DNA from: Rosenbergiella australiborealis
Lineage (GTDB): Bacteria; Pseudomonadota; Gammaproteobacteria; Enterobacterales; Enterobacteriaceae
Direction of reading: 5' to 3'
Assembly (NCBI RefSeq): GCF_018494035.1
Contig: NZ_JABBFO010000001.1
Span: 476,329 to 540,328, forward strand
DNA: 64,000 nt
In this document: piece by piece, positions 48,863-59,756 of the stretch
Numbering within the stretch: the stretch's first letter is position 1
Layout of the letters: each line of letters begins with the position of its first letter
Notes under the pieces: model-generated
Seen by the model: the letters and a program-made list of their open reading frames with translations, nothing else
What the model was told of the DNA's origin: nothing
Database searches by the model: none
Position numbers and translations under genes: made by a program

Positions 48863-49454
48863 TTTTATTTATCCTACTGCCCATTACATTGCAGGTGTTG
48901 ATGAAGTCGGGCGAGGGCCTTTAGTTGGTGCAGTCGTTACAGCGGCAGTTATTCTCGATCCTAATAATCCTATTTTGGGATTAGCCGACTCAAAAAAACT
49001 AAGCGAAAAAAAACGTCTGTACTTATACGATGAGATCAAAGAAAAAGCGTTAGCGTGGTCGCTAGGACGCGCTGAACCAGAAGAGATTGATCAACTTAAT
49101 ATTTTACATGCTACGATGCTCGCTATGCAGCGTGCAGTGGCGGGATTATCGATTGTCCCTGATTATGTACTGATTGACGGAAATCGCTGTCCAACACTTC
49201 CTATGCCAGCCCAAGCAGTGATTAAAGGTGATAATTTAGTGGCTGAAATCAGTGCCGCATCTATTTTGGCGAAAGTCACCCGTGACACAGAGATGGCTCT
49301 TTTAGCTGAAAAATACCCTGAATATGGTTTTGCTCAACATAAAGGATACCCAACGGCTATACATCTTGAGCAGCTTGCTCGCCTTGGTCCAATACCCGAA
49401 CACCGCAAGAGCTTTGCGCCAGTTAGACATCGATTGACCTCTGAATCAAAATAA
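48855..49454 (+). CDS. rnhB: Ribonuclease HII
   Basis: Removes ribonucleotides from DNA. The 199-residue product has the catalytic [13 protein letters not shown] near residues 16-28, [11 protein letters not shown] near 45, DGNRCPTLP near 107 (with the metal-binding Asp) and [13 protein letters not shown] near 132. The ATG at 48855 lies inside the last codons of lpxB, as in E. coli. dnaE follows after 32 bases, putting replication genes behind the lipid A genes. Confidence 0.96.
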   Translation: MPDFIYPTAHYIAGVDEVGRGPLVGAVVTAAVILDPNNPILGLADSKKLSEKKRLYLYDEIKEKALAWSLGRAEPEEIDQLNILHATMLAMQRAVAGLSIVPDYVLIDGNRCPTLPMPAQAVIKGDNLVAEISAASILAKVTRDTEMALLAEKYPEYGFAQHKGYPTAIHLEQLARLGPIPEHRKSFAPVRHRLTSESK

Positions 49455-49486
49455 TTAACGACCCGTATACCCGACAAGCGAGCATT

Positions 49487-52400
49487 ATGGCTAATCCACG
49501 TTTTATTCATCTTCATGTCCACAGCGATTATTCTATGATCGATGGCATTGCGAAAACCGGCGCTCTCGTTAAAAAAGCCGCTAGTTTTGGGATGCCTGCT
49601 CTGGGGATCACTGATCATATGAACTTGTGTGGTTTAGTGAAGTTTTATGGTTCAGCTCAGGGGGCTGGAGTTAAGCCTATTATTGGGGCAGATCTAAAGG
49701 TACTTAATCCGTTGCTCGGTGATGAGCCTACACAATTAACGGTACTTGCGGCAGATAACCAAGGTTATCAAAATCTGACTCTCTTAATCTCCAAAGCGTA
49801 TCAACGTGGTTATGGACACCAAGGGCCGCTTGTCGATCAGTCTTGGTTAATAACACATTCTGCGGGATTGATTTTGTTGTCAGGGGGCTTTAAAGGCGAT
49901 GTCGGTTATAGTCTTTTAAGGGGAAATGTTGCACTTGCAGAGCAATGCCTCGTTTTTTACCAACAATACTTCCCAGATCGTTACTACCTAGAATTAACTC
50001 GTACTGGTCGTAGTGAGGAAGAGAGTTATCTGCATCAAGTTTTACCCTTAGCGGTTAGTCACCAGATACCCGTAGTCGCTACCAATGATGTTTGCTTTCT
50101 CAGTCGTGACGACTTTGATGCTCATGAGATTCGCGTTGCTATCCATGATGGCTATACACTCGAAGACCCTAAACGGCCAAAATTATATACTGAGCAGCAA
50201 TATCTTCGCACAGAAGAAGAGATGTGTGAACTGTTCGCGGACATCCCGCAAGCCTTAGCAAACAGTATCGAAATTGCTCGGCGCTGTAATGTCACTATTC
50301 GATTAGGTGAGTATTTTCTTCCTCAATTCCCTACTGGTGAGATGACGACGGAAGACTTTTTGGTCGCTCGCTCAAAAGCCGGATTGGAAGAACGACTTCA
50401 GTTCTTGTTTCCAGATGAAGAGATTCGTGCCACCAAGCGTACTGCTTATGATGAACGTCTTGATATTGAATTAACCGTTATTAATCAGATGGGTTTCCCA
50501 GGCTATTTCTTGATTGTAATGGAATTTATTCAATGGTCGAAAGATAACGGTGTCTCGGTGGGACCAGGTAGGGGATCGGGAGCCGGTTCATTAGTCGCCT
50601 ATGCGCTGAAAATCACGGATCTAGATCCATTAGAATTTGACCTGCTTTTTGAACGTTTTCTTAACCCTGAACGTGTCTCAATGCCAGATTTCGACGTTGA
50701 CTTCTGCATGGAAAAGCGTGATTTAGTTATCGAGCACGTTGCTGAGATGTATGGCCGAGATGCTGTATCGCAAATCATTACGTTTGGAACGATGGCTGCA
50801 AAGGCGGTTATTCGTGATGTTGGCCGGGTCCTCGGCCATCCTTACGGCTTTGTTGATCGTATTTCCAAGTTAATTCCCCCTGATCCTGGGATGACTTTAG
50901 AGAAAGCCTTCATTGCTGAACCTCAATTACCTGAAATTTATGAGGCTGATGAAGAAGTTAAAGCGCTTATTGACATGGCGCGTAAACTCGAAGGGGTTAC
51001 CCGTAATGCGGGGAAACATGCAGGTGGCGTTGTTATCGCCCCGACCAAAATTACCGATTTTGCACCGCTATACTGTGATGAGTTAGGGCAACATCCTGTC
51101 ACCCAATTTGATAAAAATGATGTCGAATATGCGGGCTTAGTTAAATTCGATTTTCTCGGTCTGCGGACATTAACGATCATTAACTGGGCATTACAGATGA
51201 TCAATGCTCGGCGAGAAAAGCAGGGGGAACCCCCCATTAATATCGATGCTATCCCGCTGGATGATAAAAAAAGTTTTGATATGCTTCAGCGAGCGGAAAC
51301 GACAGCGGTATTTCAGCTTGAATCCCGAGGCATGAAGGATTTGATTAAACGGTTAAAGCCTGACTGTTTTGAAGACATGATCGCATTGGTCGCATTATTC
51401 CGCCCGGGTCCATTACAATCAGGAATGGTGGATAACTTTATCGACCGTAAGCATGGACGGGAAGCGATTTCTTATCCTGATATACAATGGCAACATGAAA
51501 GCCTTCAGCCAGTGCTCGAACCCACTTATGGCATCATTCTTTATCAAGAACAGGTCATGCAGATAGCACAAGTACTCTCAGGTTATACCCTGGGCGGTGC
51601 GGATATGTTGCGTCGAGCGATGGGTAAAAAGAAACCGGAAGAGATGGCGAAACAGCGTTCCGTGTTTAAAGAAGGTGCGGAGCGGATGGGAGTCGACGGT
51701 GAACTGTCGATGAAGATTTTTGACTTGGTAGAAAAATTTGCCGGTTATGGATTTAATAAATCCCACTCTGCCGCTTATGCTTTAGTTTCTTACCAGACGC
51801 TCTGGTTAAAAGCCCATTACCCTGCCGAATTTATGGCCGCGGTGATGACGGCAGATATGGATAACACCGAAAAGGTCGTTGGGCTGGTCGATGAATGTTG
51901 GCGTATGGGCTTAAAGGTCTTACCTCCCGATATTAATGCCGGACTTTACCCCTTTCATGTGAATAATGAGGGGGAAATTGTTTATGGTATCGGGGCGATA
52001 AAAGGAGTTGGTGAAGGTCCAATTGAAGCAATACTTGAAGCCAGGAATCAAGGCGGTTATTTTAAAGAGTTATTTGACCTGTGCGCACGCACGGATATCA
52101 AAAAAATAAATCGCCGTGTGATGGAAAAACTGATAATGTCCGGTGCCTTCGACCGATTAGGGCCACATCGGGCTGCACTAATGAGTGCGTTAAATGACGC
52201 GCTTAAAGCGGCTGATCAGCACTCCAAGGCGGAGGCAACAGGGCAGTGTGATATGTTTGGGGTGCTAGCTGAAGAACCTGAGCAAATCGAACAGTCTTAT
52301 GCCAGTATAAATCGTTGGCCAGAACAGGTACAGTTGGATGGTGAAAGAGAGACGTTAGGGTTATACCTGACAGGGCATCCGATTAATCAGTACCTGAAGG

Positions 52401-52969
52401 AAATCGAACGTTATGTTGGTGGTATGCGGTTAAAAGACATGCATCCGACGGAACGAGGAAAAATAACCGTTGCGGCAGGATTAGTCCTTGCAGCAAGAGT
52501 CATGGTTACCAAGCGTGGTAACCGAATTGGTATTTGTACGCTTGATGATCGTTCTGGCCGTTTGGAAGTAATGTTATATACTGACGCGCTAGATAAATAT
52601 CAGCAGTTACTGGAAAAAGATAAAATTCTGATCGTTAGTGGACAGGTCAGTTTCGATGATTTCTCTGGTGGTCTTAAAATGATTGCAAGAGAAGTGATGG
52701 ATATTGATGAAGCTCGCGAAAAATATGCTCGCGGGCTTGCACTCTCACTGATGGACAGGCAAATTGATGACCAGCTTTTACACCGTCTTCGTCAGGCTCT
52801 TGAACCTCACCGTTCAGGAACCATCCCAGTAAATCTCTACTATCAGAGAGAAGATGCTCGGGCGAAATTACGATTTGGGGCAACTTGGCGGATAACTCCA
52901 AGTGATCGTTTACTTAATGATCTACGCCTTATCATCGGAACGGAGCAGGTTGAACTGGAGTTTGATTAA
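49487..52969 (+). CDS. dnaE: DNA polymerase III alpha subunit
   Basis: The replicative polymerase, 1160 residues as in E. coli. Domains in order: PHP ([15 protein letters not shown] at residues 5-19), C-family polymerase palm with the catalytic [13 protein letters not shown] near 400-412 and the third Asp near 555, fingers (about 560-810), a helix-hairpin-helix region near 830-900, the internal clamp-binding motif QCDMFG near 920, an OB domain (about 960-1070) and the tau-binding C-terminus. The start ATG is at 49487. accA follows after 12 bases. Confidence 0.97.
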   Translation: MANPRFIHLHVHSDYSMIDGIAKTGALVKKAASFGMPALGITDHMNLCGLVKFYGSAQGAGVKPIIGADLKVLNPLLGDEPTQLTVLAADNQGYQNLTLLISKAYQRGYGHQGPLVDQSWLITHSAGLILLSGGFKGDVGYSLLRGNVALAEQCLVFYQQYFPDRYYLELTRTGRSEEESYLHQVLPLAVSHQIPVVATNDVCFLSRDDFDAHEIRVAIHDGYTLEDPKRPKLYTEQQYLRTEEEMCELFADIPQALANSIEIARRCNVTIRLGEYFLPQFPTGEMTTEDFLVARSKAGLEERLQFLFPDEEIRATKRTAYDERLDIELTVINQMGFPGYFLIVMEFIQWSKDNGVSVGPGRGSGAGSLVAYALKITDLDPLEFDLLFERFLNPERVSMPDFDVDFCMEKRDLVIEHVAEMYGRDAVSQIITFGTMAAKAVIRDVGRVLGHPYGFVDRISKLIPPDPGMTLEKAFIAEPQLPEIYEADEEVKALIDMARKLEGVTRNAGKHAGGVVIAPTKITDFAPLYCDELGQHPVTQFDKNDVEYAGLVKFDFLGLRTLTIINWALQMINARREKQGEPPINIDAIPLDDKKSFDMLQRAETTAVFQLESRGMKDLIKRLKPDCFEDMIALVALFRPGPLQSGMVDNFIDRKHGREAISYPDIQWQHESLQPVLEPTYGIILYQEQVMQIAQVLSGYTLGGADMLRRAMGKKKPEEMAKQRSVFKEGAERMGVDGELSMKIFDLVEKFAGYGFNKSHSAAYALVSYQTLWLKAHYPAEFMAAVMTADMDNTEKVVGLVDECWRMGLKVLPPDINAGLYPFHVNNEGEIVYGIGAIKGVGEGPIEAILEARNQGGYFKELFDLCARTDIKKINRRVMEKLIMSGAFDRLGPHRAALMSALNDALKAADQHSKAEATGQCDMFGVLAEEPEQIEQSYASINRWPEQVQLDGERETLGLYLTGHPINQYLKEIERYVGGMRLKDMHPTERGKITVAAGLVLAARVMVTKRGNRIGICTLDDRSGRLEVMLYTDALDKYQQLLEKDKILIVSGQVSFDDFSGGLKMIAREVMDIDEAREKYARGLALSLMDRQIDDQLLHRLRQALEPHRSGTIPVNLYYQREDARAKLRFGATWRITPSDRLLNDLRLIIGTEQVELEFD

Positions 52970-52981
52970 AACAGGAACATT

Positions 52982-53941
52982 ATGAGTCTTAATTACCTGG
53001 ATTTTGAACAGCCTATCGCTGAACTTGAAGCGAAAATTGATTCACTGAAATCCCTTGGCCCTCAAGATGAAAAACATGACATTAATCTTGATGATGAAAT
53101 TCAACGTTTGCGTGGCAAAAGTGTCGAGCTAACCAAAAAAATCTTCGCTGATTTAGGTGCTTGGCAGATTGCTCAATTGGCTCGTCATCCAATGCGTCCT
53201 TATACCTTGGACTACGTGCGTAACGCGTTTGACGATTTCGATGAGTTAGCCGGTGATCGGGCTTTTGCTGACGATAAAGCTATCGTAGGTGGAATTGCGC
53301 GTTTAGATGGACGTCCAGTGATGATCATTGGTCATCAAAAAGGCCGTGAGACGAAGGAAAAAATTCGTCGTAACTTCGGCATGCCTGCTCCAGAGGGATA
53401 TCGTAAAGCATTACGGTTAATGGAAATGGCCGAACGCTTTAAAATGCCGATCATTACTTTTATTGATACGCCAGGTGCATATCCCGGTGTTGGTGCAGAA
53501 GAACGTGGTCAAGCTGAAGCCATTGCGCGTAACCTTCGCGAAATGGCCGGTCTTAAAGTGCCGGTGATCTGTACTGTTATTGGTGAAGGTGGCTCCGGTG
53601 GAGCACTTGCGATTGGTGTTGGGGATAAAGTGAATATGTTGCAATACAGCACATACTCTGTGATCTCTCCTGAAGGTTGTGCATCAATCCTGTGGAAAAG
53701 TGCCGATAAAGCCCCACTGGCAGCTGAAGCAATGGGGATCACGGCTGATCGCCTTTCCGAACTTGAGTTAATTGATTCCGTTATTCCAGAACCTTTGGGT
53801 GGCGCGCATCGTCATCCTAAAGAAATGGCTGCAGCTTTGAAAGAGCAATTATTGTCGGATTTGGCTGAGCTTGATGAATTAACAACGCAAGAGTTGTTAG
53901 ATCGTCGTTATGAGCGTCTGATGAGTTACGGCTACGCGTAA
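52982..53941 (+). CDS. accA: Acetyl-CoA carboxylase carboxyltransferase subunit alpha
   Basis: With AccD it forms malonyl-CoA for fatty-acid synthesis. The 319-residue product is the E. coli length and has the crotonase-like core with [31 protein letters not shown] near 155-185 and [14 protein letters not shown] near 202-215. The upstream ATG is preceded by AGGAA. A terminator follows directly. In E. coli ldcC lies between accA and yaeR; it is absent here. Confidence 0.97.
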   Translation: MSLNYLDFEQPIAELEAKIDSLKSLGPQDEKHDINLDDEIQRLRGKSVELTKKIFADLGAWQIAQLARHPMRPYTLDYVRNAFDDFDELAGDRAFADDKAIVGGIARLDGRPVMIIGHQKGRETKEKIRRNFGMPAPEGYRKALRLMEMAERFKMPIITFIDTPGAYPGVGAEERGQAEAIARNLREMAGLKVPVICTVIGEGGSGGALAIGVGDKVNMLQYSTYSVISPEGCASILWKSADKAPLAAEAMGITADRLSELELIDSVIPEPLGGAHRHPKEMAAALKEQLLSDLAELDELTTQELLDRRYERLMSYGYA

Positions 53942-53957
53942 TCGTCACACGATGAAT

Positions 53958-53982
53958 AAGGTCGCTTTGGCGGCCTTTTTTT
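53958..53982 (+). terminator. Rho-independent terminator after accA
   Basis: An 8-bp stem (aaggtcgc / gcggcctt, one G-U pair) with a TTTG loop and a T7 tract, 17 bases past the accA stop. Confidence 0.9.
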
Positions 53983-54006
53983 ATCGCTGAAAAGAGGAGC
54001 GAGATG

Positions 54007-54414
54007 ATGCTAAATCTCAAGGCTATTCATCATATTGCGATTATTGCGTCTGACTATTTCAAAAGTAGAGATTTCTACTGCGAGATTTTGGGGATGACAC
54101 TACTTAATGAGAGTTATCGTGCAGAACGACAATCATGGAAAGCGGATCTTGCCCTCGCTGGCCATTATGTAATCGAGCTTTTCTCCTTTCCCGATGCACC
54201 ACCTCGAATCAGTTATCCTGAAGCCTGTGGATTACGTCATTTGGCCTTCTCAGTAGAGGATCTTGACGAGGCAATTACCTTGTTGAGTCAGCATCAAATT
54301 CAATGCGAACCGATCCGTATCGATCCTTTAACAGGGAAAGCGTTTACCTTTTTTAATGATCCAGATGGGTTACCTTTAGAACTTTATCAAGAGGGGTTAG
54401 GTTGTGGCGGGTGA
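54007..54414 (+). CDS. yaeR: VOC-family (glyoxalase-like) protein YaeR
   Basis: A 135-residue metal-binding vicinal oxygen chelate protein of unknown substrate. Family features are HHIAIIASDYFKSRDFYCEILG near residues 7-28, YVIELFSFPDAPPR near 57, LRHLAFSVEDLDEA near 77 and TFFNDPDGLPLELYQE near 116. ATGs at 54004 and 54007 both follow GAGGAG; the second gives MLNLKAIHH, matching E. coli (129 residues). Its 3' end overlaps the tilS start by 11 bases, extending the protein by a few residues. Confidence 0.9.
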   Translation: MLNLKAIHHIAIIASDYFKSRDFYCEILGMTLLNESYRAERQSWKADLALAGHYVIELFSFPDAPPRISYPEACGLRHLAFSVEDLDEAITLLSQHQIQCEPIRIDPLTGKAFTFFNDPDGLPLELYQEGLGCGG

Positions 54415-55759
54415 TTTACAGCTCAACGGCCATCAGCAATTATTGATTGGTTTTAGCGGGGGATTGGATTCTACCGTATTAGTGCATCAGTTAGCGGAGC
54501 TTCGCCATAAACAGCCACTGACTTTGCGGGCCGTGTATATCCATCATGGACTTAGTCACTTTGCAGATGAGTGGTTAGACCACTGCCAGCAGGTTTGTAA
54601 TAATCTACAGATCCCTTTTATTAGCCGACATGTTCAACTACTTGGTGGCAAAGGTGGTATTGAGGCGGAAGCTCGAGCCTTACGTTATCAGGAGTTTAGC
54701 CGATTATTGACCCCAGGCGAGGCTCTAGTGACTGCACATCACCAAGATGATCAGTGTGAGACTTTGTTGCTAGCGTTAAAACGTGGCAGCGGTCCTGCTG
54801 GATTATCGGCTATGCCAGTTAGTCGCCAAATCGGGGACCATTGGCATCTACGTCCGCTCTTAAATTTTTCTCGGCAGGCGTTGGAAAACTATGCAGATAA
54901 ACATCAACTCAGCTGGATCGATGATGAGAGTAATCAAGATGATCGTTATGATCGTAATTTTTTGCGCTTACACATTTTGCCGTATTTGACGCAGCGGTGG
55001 CCGCATTTTGCACAAAATGTGGCAAGAAGCGCTGAATTATGTGGTGAACAAGAAGCCTTGCTTGATGAATTACTTGCTGCAGAGTTGCAAAGCAGTATTG
55101 CCGTAGATGGCTCAATTTCTATTGCCCCTCTAGCTGACTGTACAGAACCTAAACGTAATGCGTTACTGAGACGTTGGTTAACGCAGAGGGGAGCGCCTTT
55201 ACCGTCTCGGCAAGCATTAATAGGGCTTTGGCATGAGGTGGCATTAAGTCGGAAAGATGCTTCTCCAGAGCTTAGAATGGAGAAAAACGGTTATCTTCGC
55301 CGTTATCAACAGCGCCTCTACTATGGAAGAGCTTTTCATGGTCTACAAGGAAAAATACTGCCTTGGGATAACATTTCAAATTCGCTCGTGTTACCTGACA
55401 ATCTTGGTATGTTATGTTTCCAACCTATTAAAATGCAGGGTAAACATTTACGCCTGCCCACTGCTGAACAGTCCGTGAGTATTCGTTTTGGGCAATCTGC
55501 CCATTTACATCTTGTTGGGCGTCATGGCGGTAGAAGTTTAAAAAAAATTTGGCAAGAAAAAGGGGTTCCTACATGGCTAAGGACCAGTATTCCTCTTGTT
55601 TATTACGATGAGGAGCTTGTTTGTGCACCAGGAATATTTATAACACAGGCGGGGATATCTTCAGGTGAGGGCGGGCATTGTCTGCAATGGTTGGACATAG
55701 AGCCAGAGCTAAAACCATGGATCAATTTTAGCTCTGAGCAAAATGTTAATTTTGAGTGA
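54404..55759 (+). CDS. tilS: tRNA(Ile)-lysidine synthetase
   Basis: Adds lysine to C34 of the AUA-reading tRNA-Ile, an essential modification. The 451-residue product has the N-type ATP pyrophosphatase loop SGGLDSTVL near residues 18-26, AHHQDDQCETLLLALKRGSG near 110-129, and a C-terminal TilS-specific domain with KKIWQEKGVPTWLR near 390. The start is GTG at 54404, inside the end of yaeR, with AGGGG upstream. Its 3' end overlaps convergent rof by 14 bases. Confidence 0.95.
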   Translation: MAGDLQLNGHQQLLIGFSGGLDSTVLVHQLAELRHKQPLTLRAVYIHHGLSHFADEWLDHCQQVCNNLQIPFISRHVQLLGGKGGIEAEARALRYQEFSRLLTPGEALVTAHHQDDQCETLLLALKRGSGPAGLSAMPVSRQIGDHWHLRPLLNFSRQALENYADKHQLSWIDDESNQDDRYDRNFLRLHILPYLTQRWPHFAQNVARSAELCGEQEALLDELLAAELQSSIAVDGSISIAPLADCTEPKRNALLRRWLTQRGAPLPSRQALIGLWHEVALSRKDASPELRMEKNGYLRRYQQRLYYGRAFHGLQGKILPWDNISNSLVLPDNLGMLCFQPIKMQGKHLRLPTAEQSVSIRFGQSAHLHLVGRHGGRSLKKIWQEKGVPTWLRTSIPLVYYDEELVCAPGIFITQAGISSGEGGHCLQWLDIEPELKPWINFSSEQNVNFE

Positions 55760-56006
55760 TAGTAATAGTACCTATTTCAGGGTGGCTAAAACTTTCAATA
55801 TTGTCTAACCGAACTTCATGCTGCTCGCCATGACTTTTGTACAATAGATACTCGACTTTTTTTCGCAAAAATAAATCAGCCGCTTCTGCTTTCAACGTTT
55901 CACCATTTTTTAGCGTGAGTTGGAGCAATAAGTGATGCTGGCAGGCGAGTTCGAGGTTGTCATAGTCATCACAATTAATGGGCTGATAGGTATCATTGAT
56001 TGACAT
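55746..56006 (-). CDS. rof: Rho-binding antiterminator Rof (YaeO)
   Basis: An 86-residue protein whose E. coli homologue binds Rho and inhibits termination. The N-terminus NDTYQPINCDDYDNLELACQHHL is nearly identical to E. coli Rof, and FSHPEIGTITI closes the beta fold. AGGTGAG lies upstream of the ATG. E. coli has yaeP between rof and yaeQ; I see no yaeP frame in 56007-56249, and nothing else of note there. Confidence 0.93.
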   Translation of the reverse strand: MSINDTYQPINCDDYDNLELACQHHLLLQLTLKNGETLKAEAADLFLRKKVEYLLYKSHGEQHEVRLDNIESFSHPEIGTITITQN

Positions 56007-56249
56007 AATTGCTCACCTGTAAGTAAATGGCGGTTTTCCGCGGGCCTTACACAAACATATCGACTAACGATGTGTCACTGAACTATAAACTTATGGCAAT
56101 TCGGTATGCCAACTATTCTGAGATGATACGAGGACTTAACCTCTGTTGTCATCATATTTATCTTGAGCATTAGCCTAGGCTTTTACAACACGTAATGCAA
56201 GTCAGCCCACACATCCTGTTAAAGAGTATTGGGCACGATTGGAGAACTT

Positions 56250-56795
56250 ATGGCACTGAAAGCCACGATTTTTAAAGCAGTCATTGATATTTCTGACCTT
56301 GACCGACATTACTATGCTAACCATACTTTGACGTTAGCTCGTCATCCTTCAGAAAACGACGAACGAATGATGCTAAGACTGTTTGCATGGTGTCACTATG
56401 CTTCAGAACGGTTACTGTTTACACGTGGTCTTTCGTCCGATGAAGAGCCTGAAATTTGGCAACACCATGATCACGGGAGTCCTGAGTTATGGATTGAATT
56501 AGGCCTTCCAGATGAAAGACGCTTAAAAAAAGCGGCGAGCCAGGCCTCTGAAGTCGTGCTTTTTACTTATCAATCTCGTGCGGCGGCAGTTTGGAAACAG
56601 CAAACCTTACCGAAACTGGCAGCACTACGTAACCTCACTATTTGGCATGCTAACGATGAGCAGCTGGCGCAATTAGCAGCGTTAGCTCAACGTTCGATGG
56701 CGCTACAAATTACTCTACAGGAAGGCGTAGTATGGTTATCGGATGGGGTTCATAACGTAGAAATAGAGCTAGAACTATGGCAGAAAACAACCTAA
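56250..56795 (+). CDS. yaeQ: YaeQ family protein
   Basis: A 181-residue protein of the YaeQ family, which has a PD-(D/E)XK nuclease-like fold but no settled function. It matches E. coli YaeQ in length: MALKATIFKAVIDISDLDRHYY at the start, LTLARHPSENDERMMLRLFAW near residues 29-49, WIELGLPDERRLKKAASQASEVVLFTY near 86-112, and a C-terminal GVVWLSDG. The start at 56250 follows GGAG. The stop lies inside arfB (19-base overlap), so the two are coupled. Confidence 0.92.
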   Translation: MALKATIFKAVIDISDLDRHYYANHTLTLARHPSENDERMMLRLFAWCHYASERLLFTRGLSSDEEPEIWQHHDHGSPELWIELGLPDERRLKKAASQASEVVLFTYQSRAAAVWKQQTLPKLAALRNLTIWHANDEQLAQLAALAQRSMALQITLQEGVVWLSDGVHNVEIELELWQKTT

Positions 56796-57208
56796 TCATT
56801 ATCAACGCACATCAACATATTCAGAGCAATGACATTGAGCTCTCCGCGATACGTGCACAGGGCGCGGGGGGGCAAAATGTTAACAAGGTGTCGACAGCTA
56901 TTCATTTACGCTTTGATGTTAAGCGTTCAAGTTTAACTGAGGAAGCAAAAGCACAAATTATGGTTAAGCGTCATCATCTGCTAACGGATGAAGGCATGAT
57001 CGTAATCAAAGCACAGAGTGCTCGAACACAAGAAAAAAATAAAGCCCTAGCGATTGAACGATTACGAACTGTCCTTGCGCAATTGCTGGTGGTCTCGAAA
57101 ACAAGGAAAGCAACAAAGCCGTCTAAAGCGTCTAAACTGCGTCGTCTCGAAGGGAAAAGCCGCGCGGCGTCGAAAAAGAATTTACGTGGTAAGGTTTCTT
57201 TTGATTAA
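56777..57208 (+). CDS. arfB: Alternative ribosome-rescue factor ArfB (YaeJ)
   Basis: A codon-independent peptidyl-tRNA hydrolase that rescues stalled ribosomes. The 143-residue product has the release-factor GGQ loop in RAQGAGGQNVNKVSTAIHLRF near residues 24-44 and a basic C-terminal tail (TRKATKPSKASKLRRLEGKSRAASKKNLRGKV) that enters the empty mRNA channel in E. coli. The ATG lies within the end of yaeQ. The E. coli gene is 140 residues. In E. coli nlpE follows; here proS is next. Confidence 0.93.
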   Translation: MAENNLIIINAHQHIQSNDIELSAIRAQGAGGQNVNKVSTAIHLRFDVKRSSLTEEAKAQIMVKRHHLLTDEGMIVIKAQSARTQEKNKALAIERLRTVLAQLLVVSKTRKATKPSKASKLRRLEGKSRAASKKNLRGKVSFD

Positions 57209-57210
57209 AA

Positions 57211-57237
57211 ATAAGGCCCTCATAATAAGGGCCTTAT
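57211..57237. terminator. Hairpin between convergent arfB and proS
   Basis: A perfect 10-bp stem (ataaggccct / agggccttat) with a 7-base loop. On the minus strand it is followed by TTTTTAAT, so it chiefly ends proS, 10 bases past its stop; on the plus strand the tail is A-rich. Confidence 0.8.
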
Positions 57238-57247
57238 GACAAAATAA

Positions 57248-58966
57248 TTAGCGTTTAATCTGTGCAATTAAGCGCTCTACAATTTCTTCCGGTGATAGCA
57301 TCTCTTTCTCACCCGTTCTACGATTTTTATACTCAATCTCATTATTATCTAAATTACGATCCCCGATAACAATTGAGTGAGGAACACCGATCAATTCCAT
57401 ATCGGCAAACATTACGCCAGGACGCTCTTTACGATCATCTAGGATCACGTCTAGACCTGCTGCACGAAGTTGATCGTAGAGTTTTTCAGCCAACTCTTGA
57501 ACACGGAAAGACTTGTGCATATTCATAGGTAAAATAGCGACATGGAAAGGGGCGATAGCTTCAGGCCAAATAATCCCTCTGTCATCGTGATTTTGTTCAA
57601 TGGCGGCGGCAACGACTCGAGTCACACCAATTCCATAGCAACCCATCAGTAAAGTTTGATTACGCCCATCTTCCCCTTGAACTGTCGCTTTTAATGCTTC
57701 GGAATATTTAGTCCCTAGTTGGAATATGTGGCCGACTTCGATACCACGTTTAATCAGTAAAGACCCCTTACCATCAGGACTTTTATCGCCGGTCACAACA
57801 TTACGGATATCTGCATAGCGCGCTTCAGGCAGATCACGTGACCAGTTAACGCCGAACCAGTGCTTACCATCAATATTGGCTCCTACGGCGAAATCACTCA
57901 TCACTTTTAAGCTATGGTCAGCAATGATTGGCATAGTTAAGCCGATTGGGCCAAGTGATCCCGGTCCTGCACCGACGACATCACGGATTTCTTGTTCGGT
58001 GGCGAAACAAAGTGGTGATGCTACGATATCTATTTTTTCCGCTTTAACTTCATTTAGTGTGTGATCTCCGCGCACTAACAGTGCAACGAGGGTATGCCCA
58101 CTTTCTTCTGCTGCTTTAACAATAAGCGTTTTTACTGTTTTGTCGACAGGCAAAGAATATTGCGACACCAGTTCAGCGATTGTCTTGGCATCCGGGGTAT
58201 CTTGTTGCATTAATGCTTGTGCGGGCGCCGGGCGCTCGTCAGTTGGTGCAACCGCTTCCGCTAATTCAATGTTTGCGGCATAGTCTGACTGATCGGAAAA
58301 GATGATATCGTCTTCACCGCTATCAGCTAATACTTGGAACTCATGGGAAGCACTTCCGCCAATTGATCCGGTATCGGCCTGTACTGCACGAAAATCTAAT
58401 CCCATGCGTCCAAAAATTTCGCTATAAGCACGATACATGATGTCGTAAGTTTGCTGTAGCGAATCTTGATGGCTATGGAAAGAGTAAGCATCTTTCATGA
58501 TGAATTCGCGCGAACGCATAACACCAAAGCGTGGGCGAACCTCATCACGGAACTTGGTTTGAATTTGGAACAAATTAAGTGGTAATTGCTTGTAAGAACT
58601 TAGTTCGTTACGAATTAAATCGGTGATGACCTCTTCATGAGTCGGGCCAAGTACAAAAGGACGATCATGGCGGTCTTTAATACGAAGCAACTCAGGGCCA
58701 TACTGCTCCCAGCGTCCACTCTCTTCCCATAAATCGGCAGGTTGAACCACGGGCATTGTTACTTCAACAGCACCGGCATTCTCCATTTCTTCACGAACAA
58801 TTTTTTCGACTTTACGCAAAACGCGAACGCCAGTGGGAAGCCAAGTATATAAACCTGAAGCTAGTTTACGGATCATTCCTGCACGGAGCATCAGTTGATG
58901 ACTGATGACTTCTGCGTCAGAAGGCGTCTCTTTAAGAGTCGAAAGTAGGTATTGAGTAGTGCGCAT
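57248..58966 (-). CDS. proS: Prolyl-tRNA synthetase
   Basis: A class II synthetase of the bacterial type, 572 residues as in E. coli. Catalytic core motif 2 is [26 protein letters not shown] near residues 136-161; an editing (INS/YbaK-like) domain fills about 225-390; [16 protein letters not shown] near 440 is motif 3, and the anticodon domain follows (about 465-572). The start ATG at 58966 lies about 80 bases from trmO, on the same strand. Confidence 0.97.
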   Translation of the reverse strand: MRTTQYLLSTLKETPSDAEVISHQLMLRAGMIRKLASGLYTWLPTGVRVLRKVEKIVREEMENAGAVEVTMPVVQPADLWEESGRWEQYGPELLRIKDRHDRPFVLGPTHEEVITDLIRNELSSYKQLPLNLFQIQTKFRDEVRPRFGVMRSREFIMKDAYSFHSHQDSLQQTYDIMYRAYSEIFGRMGLDFRAVQADTGSIGGSASHEFQVLADSGEDDIIFSDQSDYAANIELAEAVAPTDERPAPAQALMQQDTPDAKTIAELVSQYSLPVDKTVKTLIVKAAEESGHTLVALLVRGDHTLNEVKAEKIDIVASPLCFATEQEIRDVVGAGPGSLGPIGLTMPIIADHSLKVMSDFAVGANIDGKHWFGVNWSRDLPEARYADIRNVVTGDKSPDGKGSLLIKRGIEVGHIFQLGTKYSEALKATVQGEDGRNQTLLMGCYGIGVTRVVAAAIEQNHDDRGIIWPEAIAPFHVAILPMNMHKSFRVQELAEKLYDQLRAAGLDVILDDRKERPGVMFADMELIGVPHSIVIGDRNLDNNEIEYKNRRTGEKEMLSPEEIVERLIAQIKR

Positions 58967-59045
58967 GAATAAAGTTCCAGTTGAACGGAAAAGCTGTTTA
59001 AGTAAGTAATAAATAGTTTATCAGTGAGTGTACGACGTAAAAAGC

Positions 59046-59756
59046 CTAATTCGTCGGCTCAATAGCAATCACTTCTGTTCCCAACGATGTTACTCGCCAG
59101 CGTACAGTAAAATCACTTAAACTGGCAGCATAAAAATGATCATCTTCTTTCCCTCGGCGGTAAGCAGGGCGAGGATCTTGAGCCAATACTTGTTGGATAA
59201 ACTCGCCTAAATATGGGTAAGTTCCTGCTTGCGTCATGAGTTGTTGCTGAGCCGTAGGCGAAAAAAAGATGGGCATGGTCGCCTCAGGGGGAGATTGAGC
59301 ATAACCCGCATGGGCTTCAGGCAGAGATTCGGCAAAGGGTAGATAAGGTTTGATATCGATAATGGGTGTACCATCGACAAGGTCAACGCTACCTAATTCA
59401 AGAATTAGCCGTTTTTTTTCTTGTCGTACTCCTCTAAATTCAACCAACGACATCCCTATAGGATTTGGTCTGAACGTTGATCGGCTAGCAAAGACACCTA
59501 TTTTATCGTTACCACCAAGCCTCGGCGGCCGTACTAAAGGTTTCCAGCCTTGTTGGCGAGTATGGTGAAAAATAAACAGTAGCCATAAGTGACTGAAATT
59601 TTCGATTCCTCGCAATGTATCAAGCTGGTTATAAGGGGCAATAAGCTCCAATTCAGCGCCCATGGCGGTGACTAATCCAGGTTGGCGCGGAACCGCAAAT
59701 TTTTCTTTCCAAGGGGAGTGAATGACACCTATTTGCTGGAGAGAGAATGTGTTCAT
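59046..59756 (-). CDS. trmO: tRNA (adenine(37)-N6)-methyltransferase TrmO (TsaA)
   Basis: Uses SAM to methylate the t6A37 base of tRNA-Thr. The 236-residue beta-barrel protein shows QIGVIHSPWKEKFAVPRQPGLV near residues 8-29, LIAPYNQLDTLRGIENFSHLWLLFIFH near 38-64, RPPRLGGNDKIGVFASRSTFRPNPIGMSLVE near 76-106 and DIKPYLPFAESLPEA near 133. The start at 59756 overlaps the rcsF stop as ATGA, so translation is coupled. Upstream in-frame codons overlap rcsF and are rejected. Confidence 0.93.
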   Translation of the reverse strand: MNTFSLQQIGVIHSPWKEKFAVPRQPGLVTAMGAELELIAPYNQLDTLRGIENFSHLWLLFIFHHTRQQGWKPLVRPPRLGGNDKIGVFASRSTFRPNPIGMSLVEFRGVRQEKKRLILELGSVDLVDGTPIIDIKPYLPFAESLPEAHAGYAQSPPEATMPIFFSPTAQQQLMTQAGTYPYLGEFIQQVLAQDPRPAYRRGKEDDHFYAASLSDFTVRWRVTSLGTEVIAIEPTN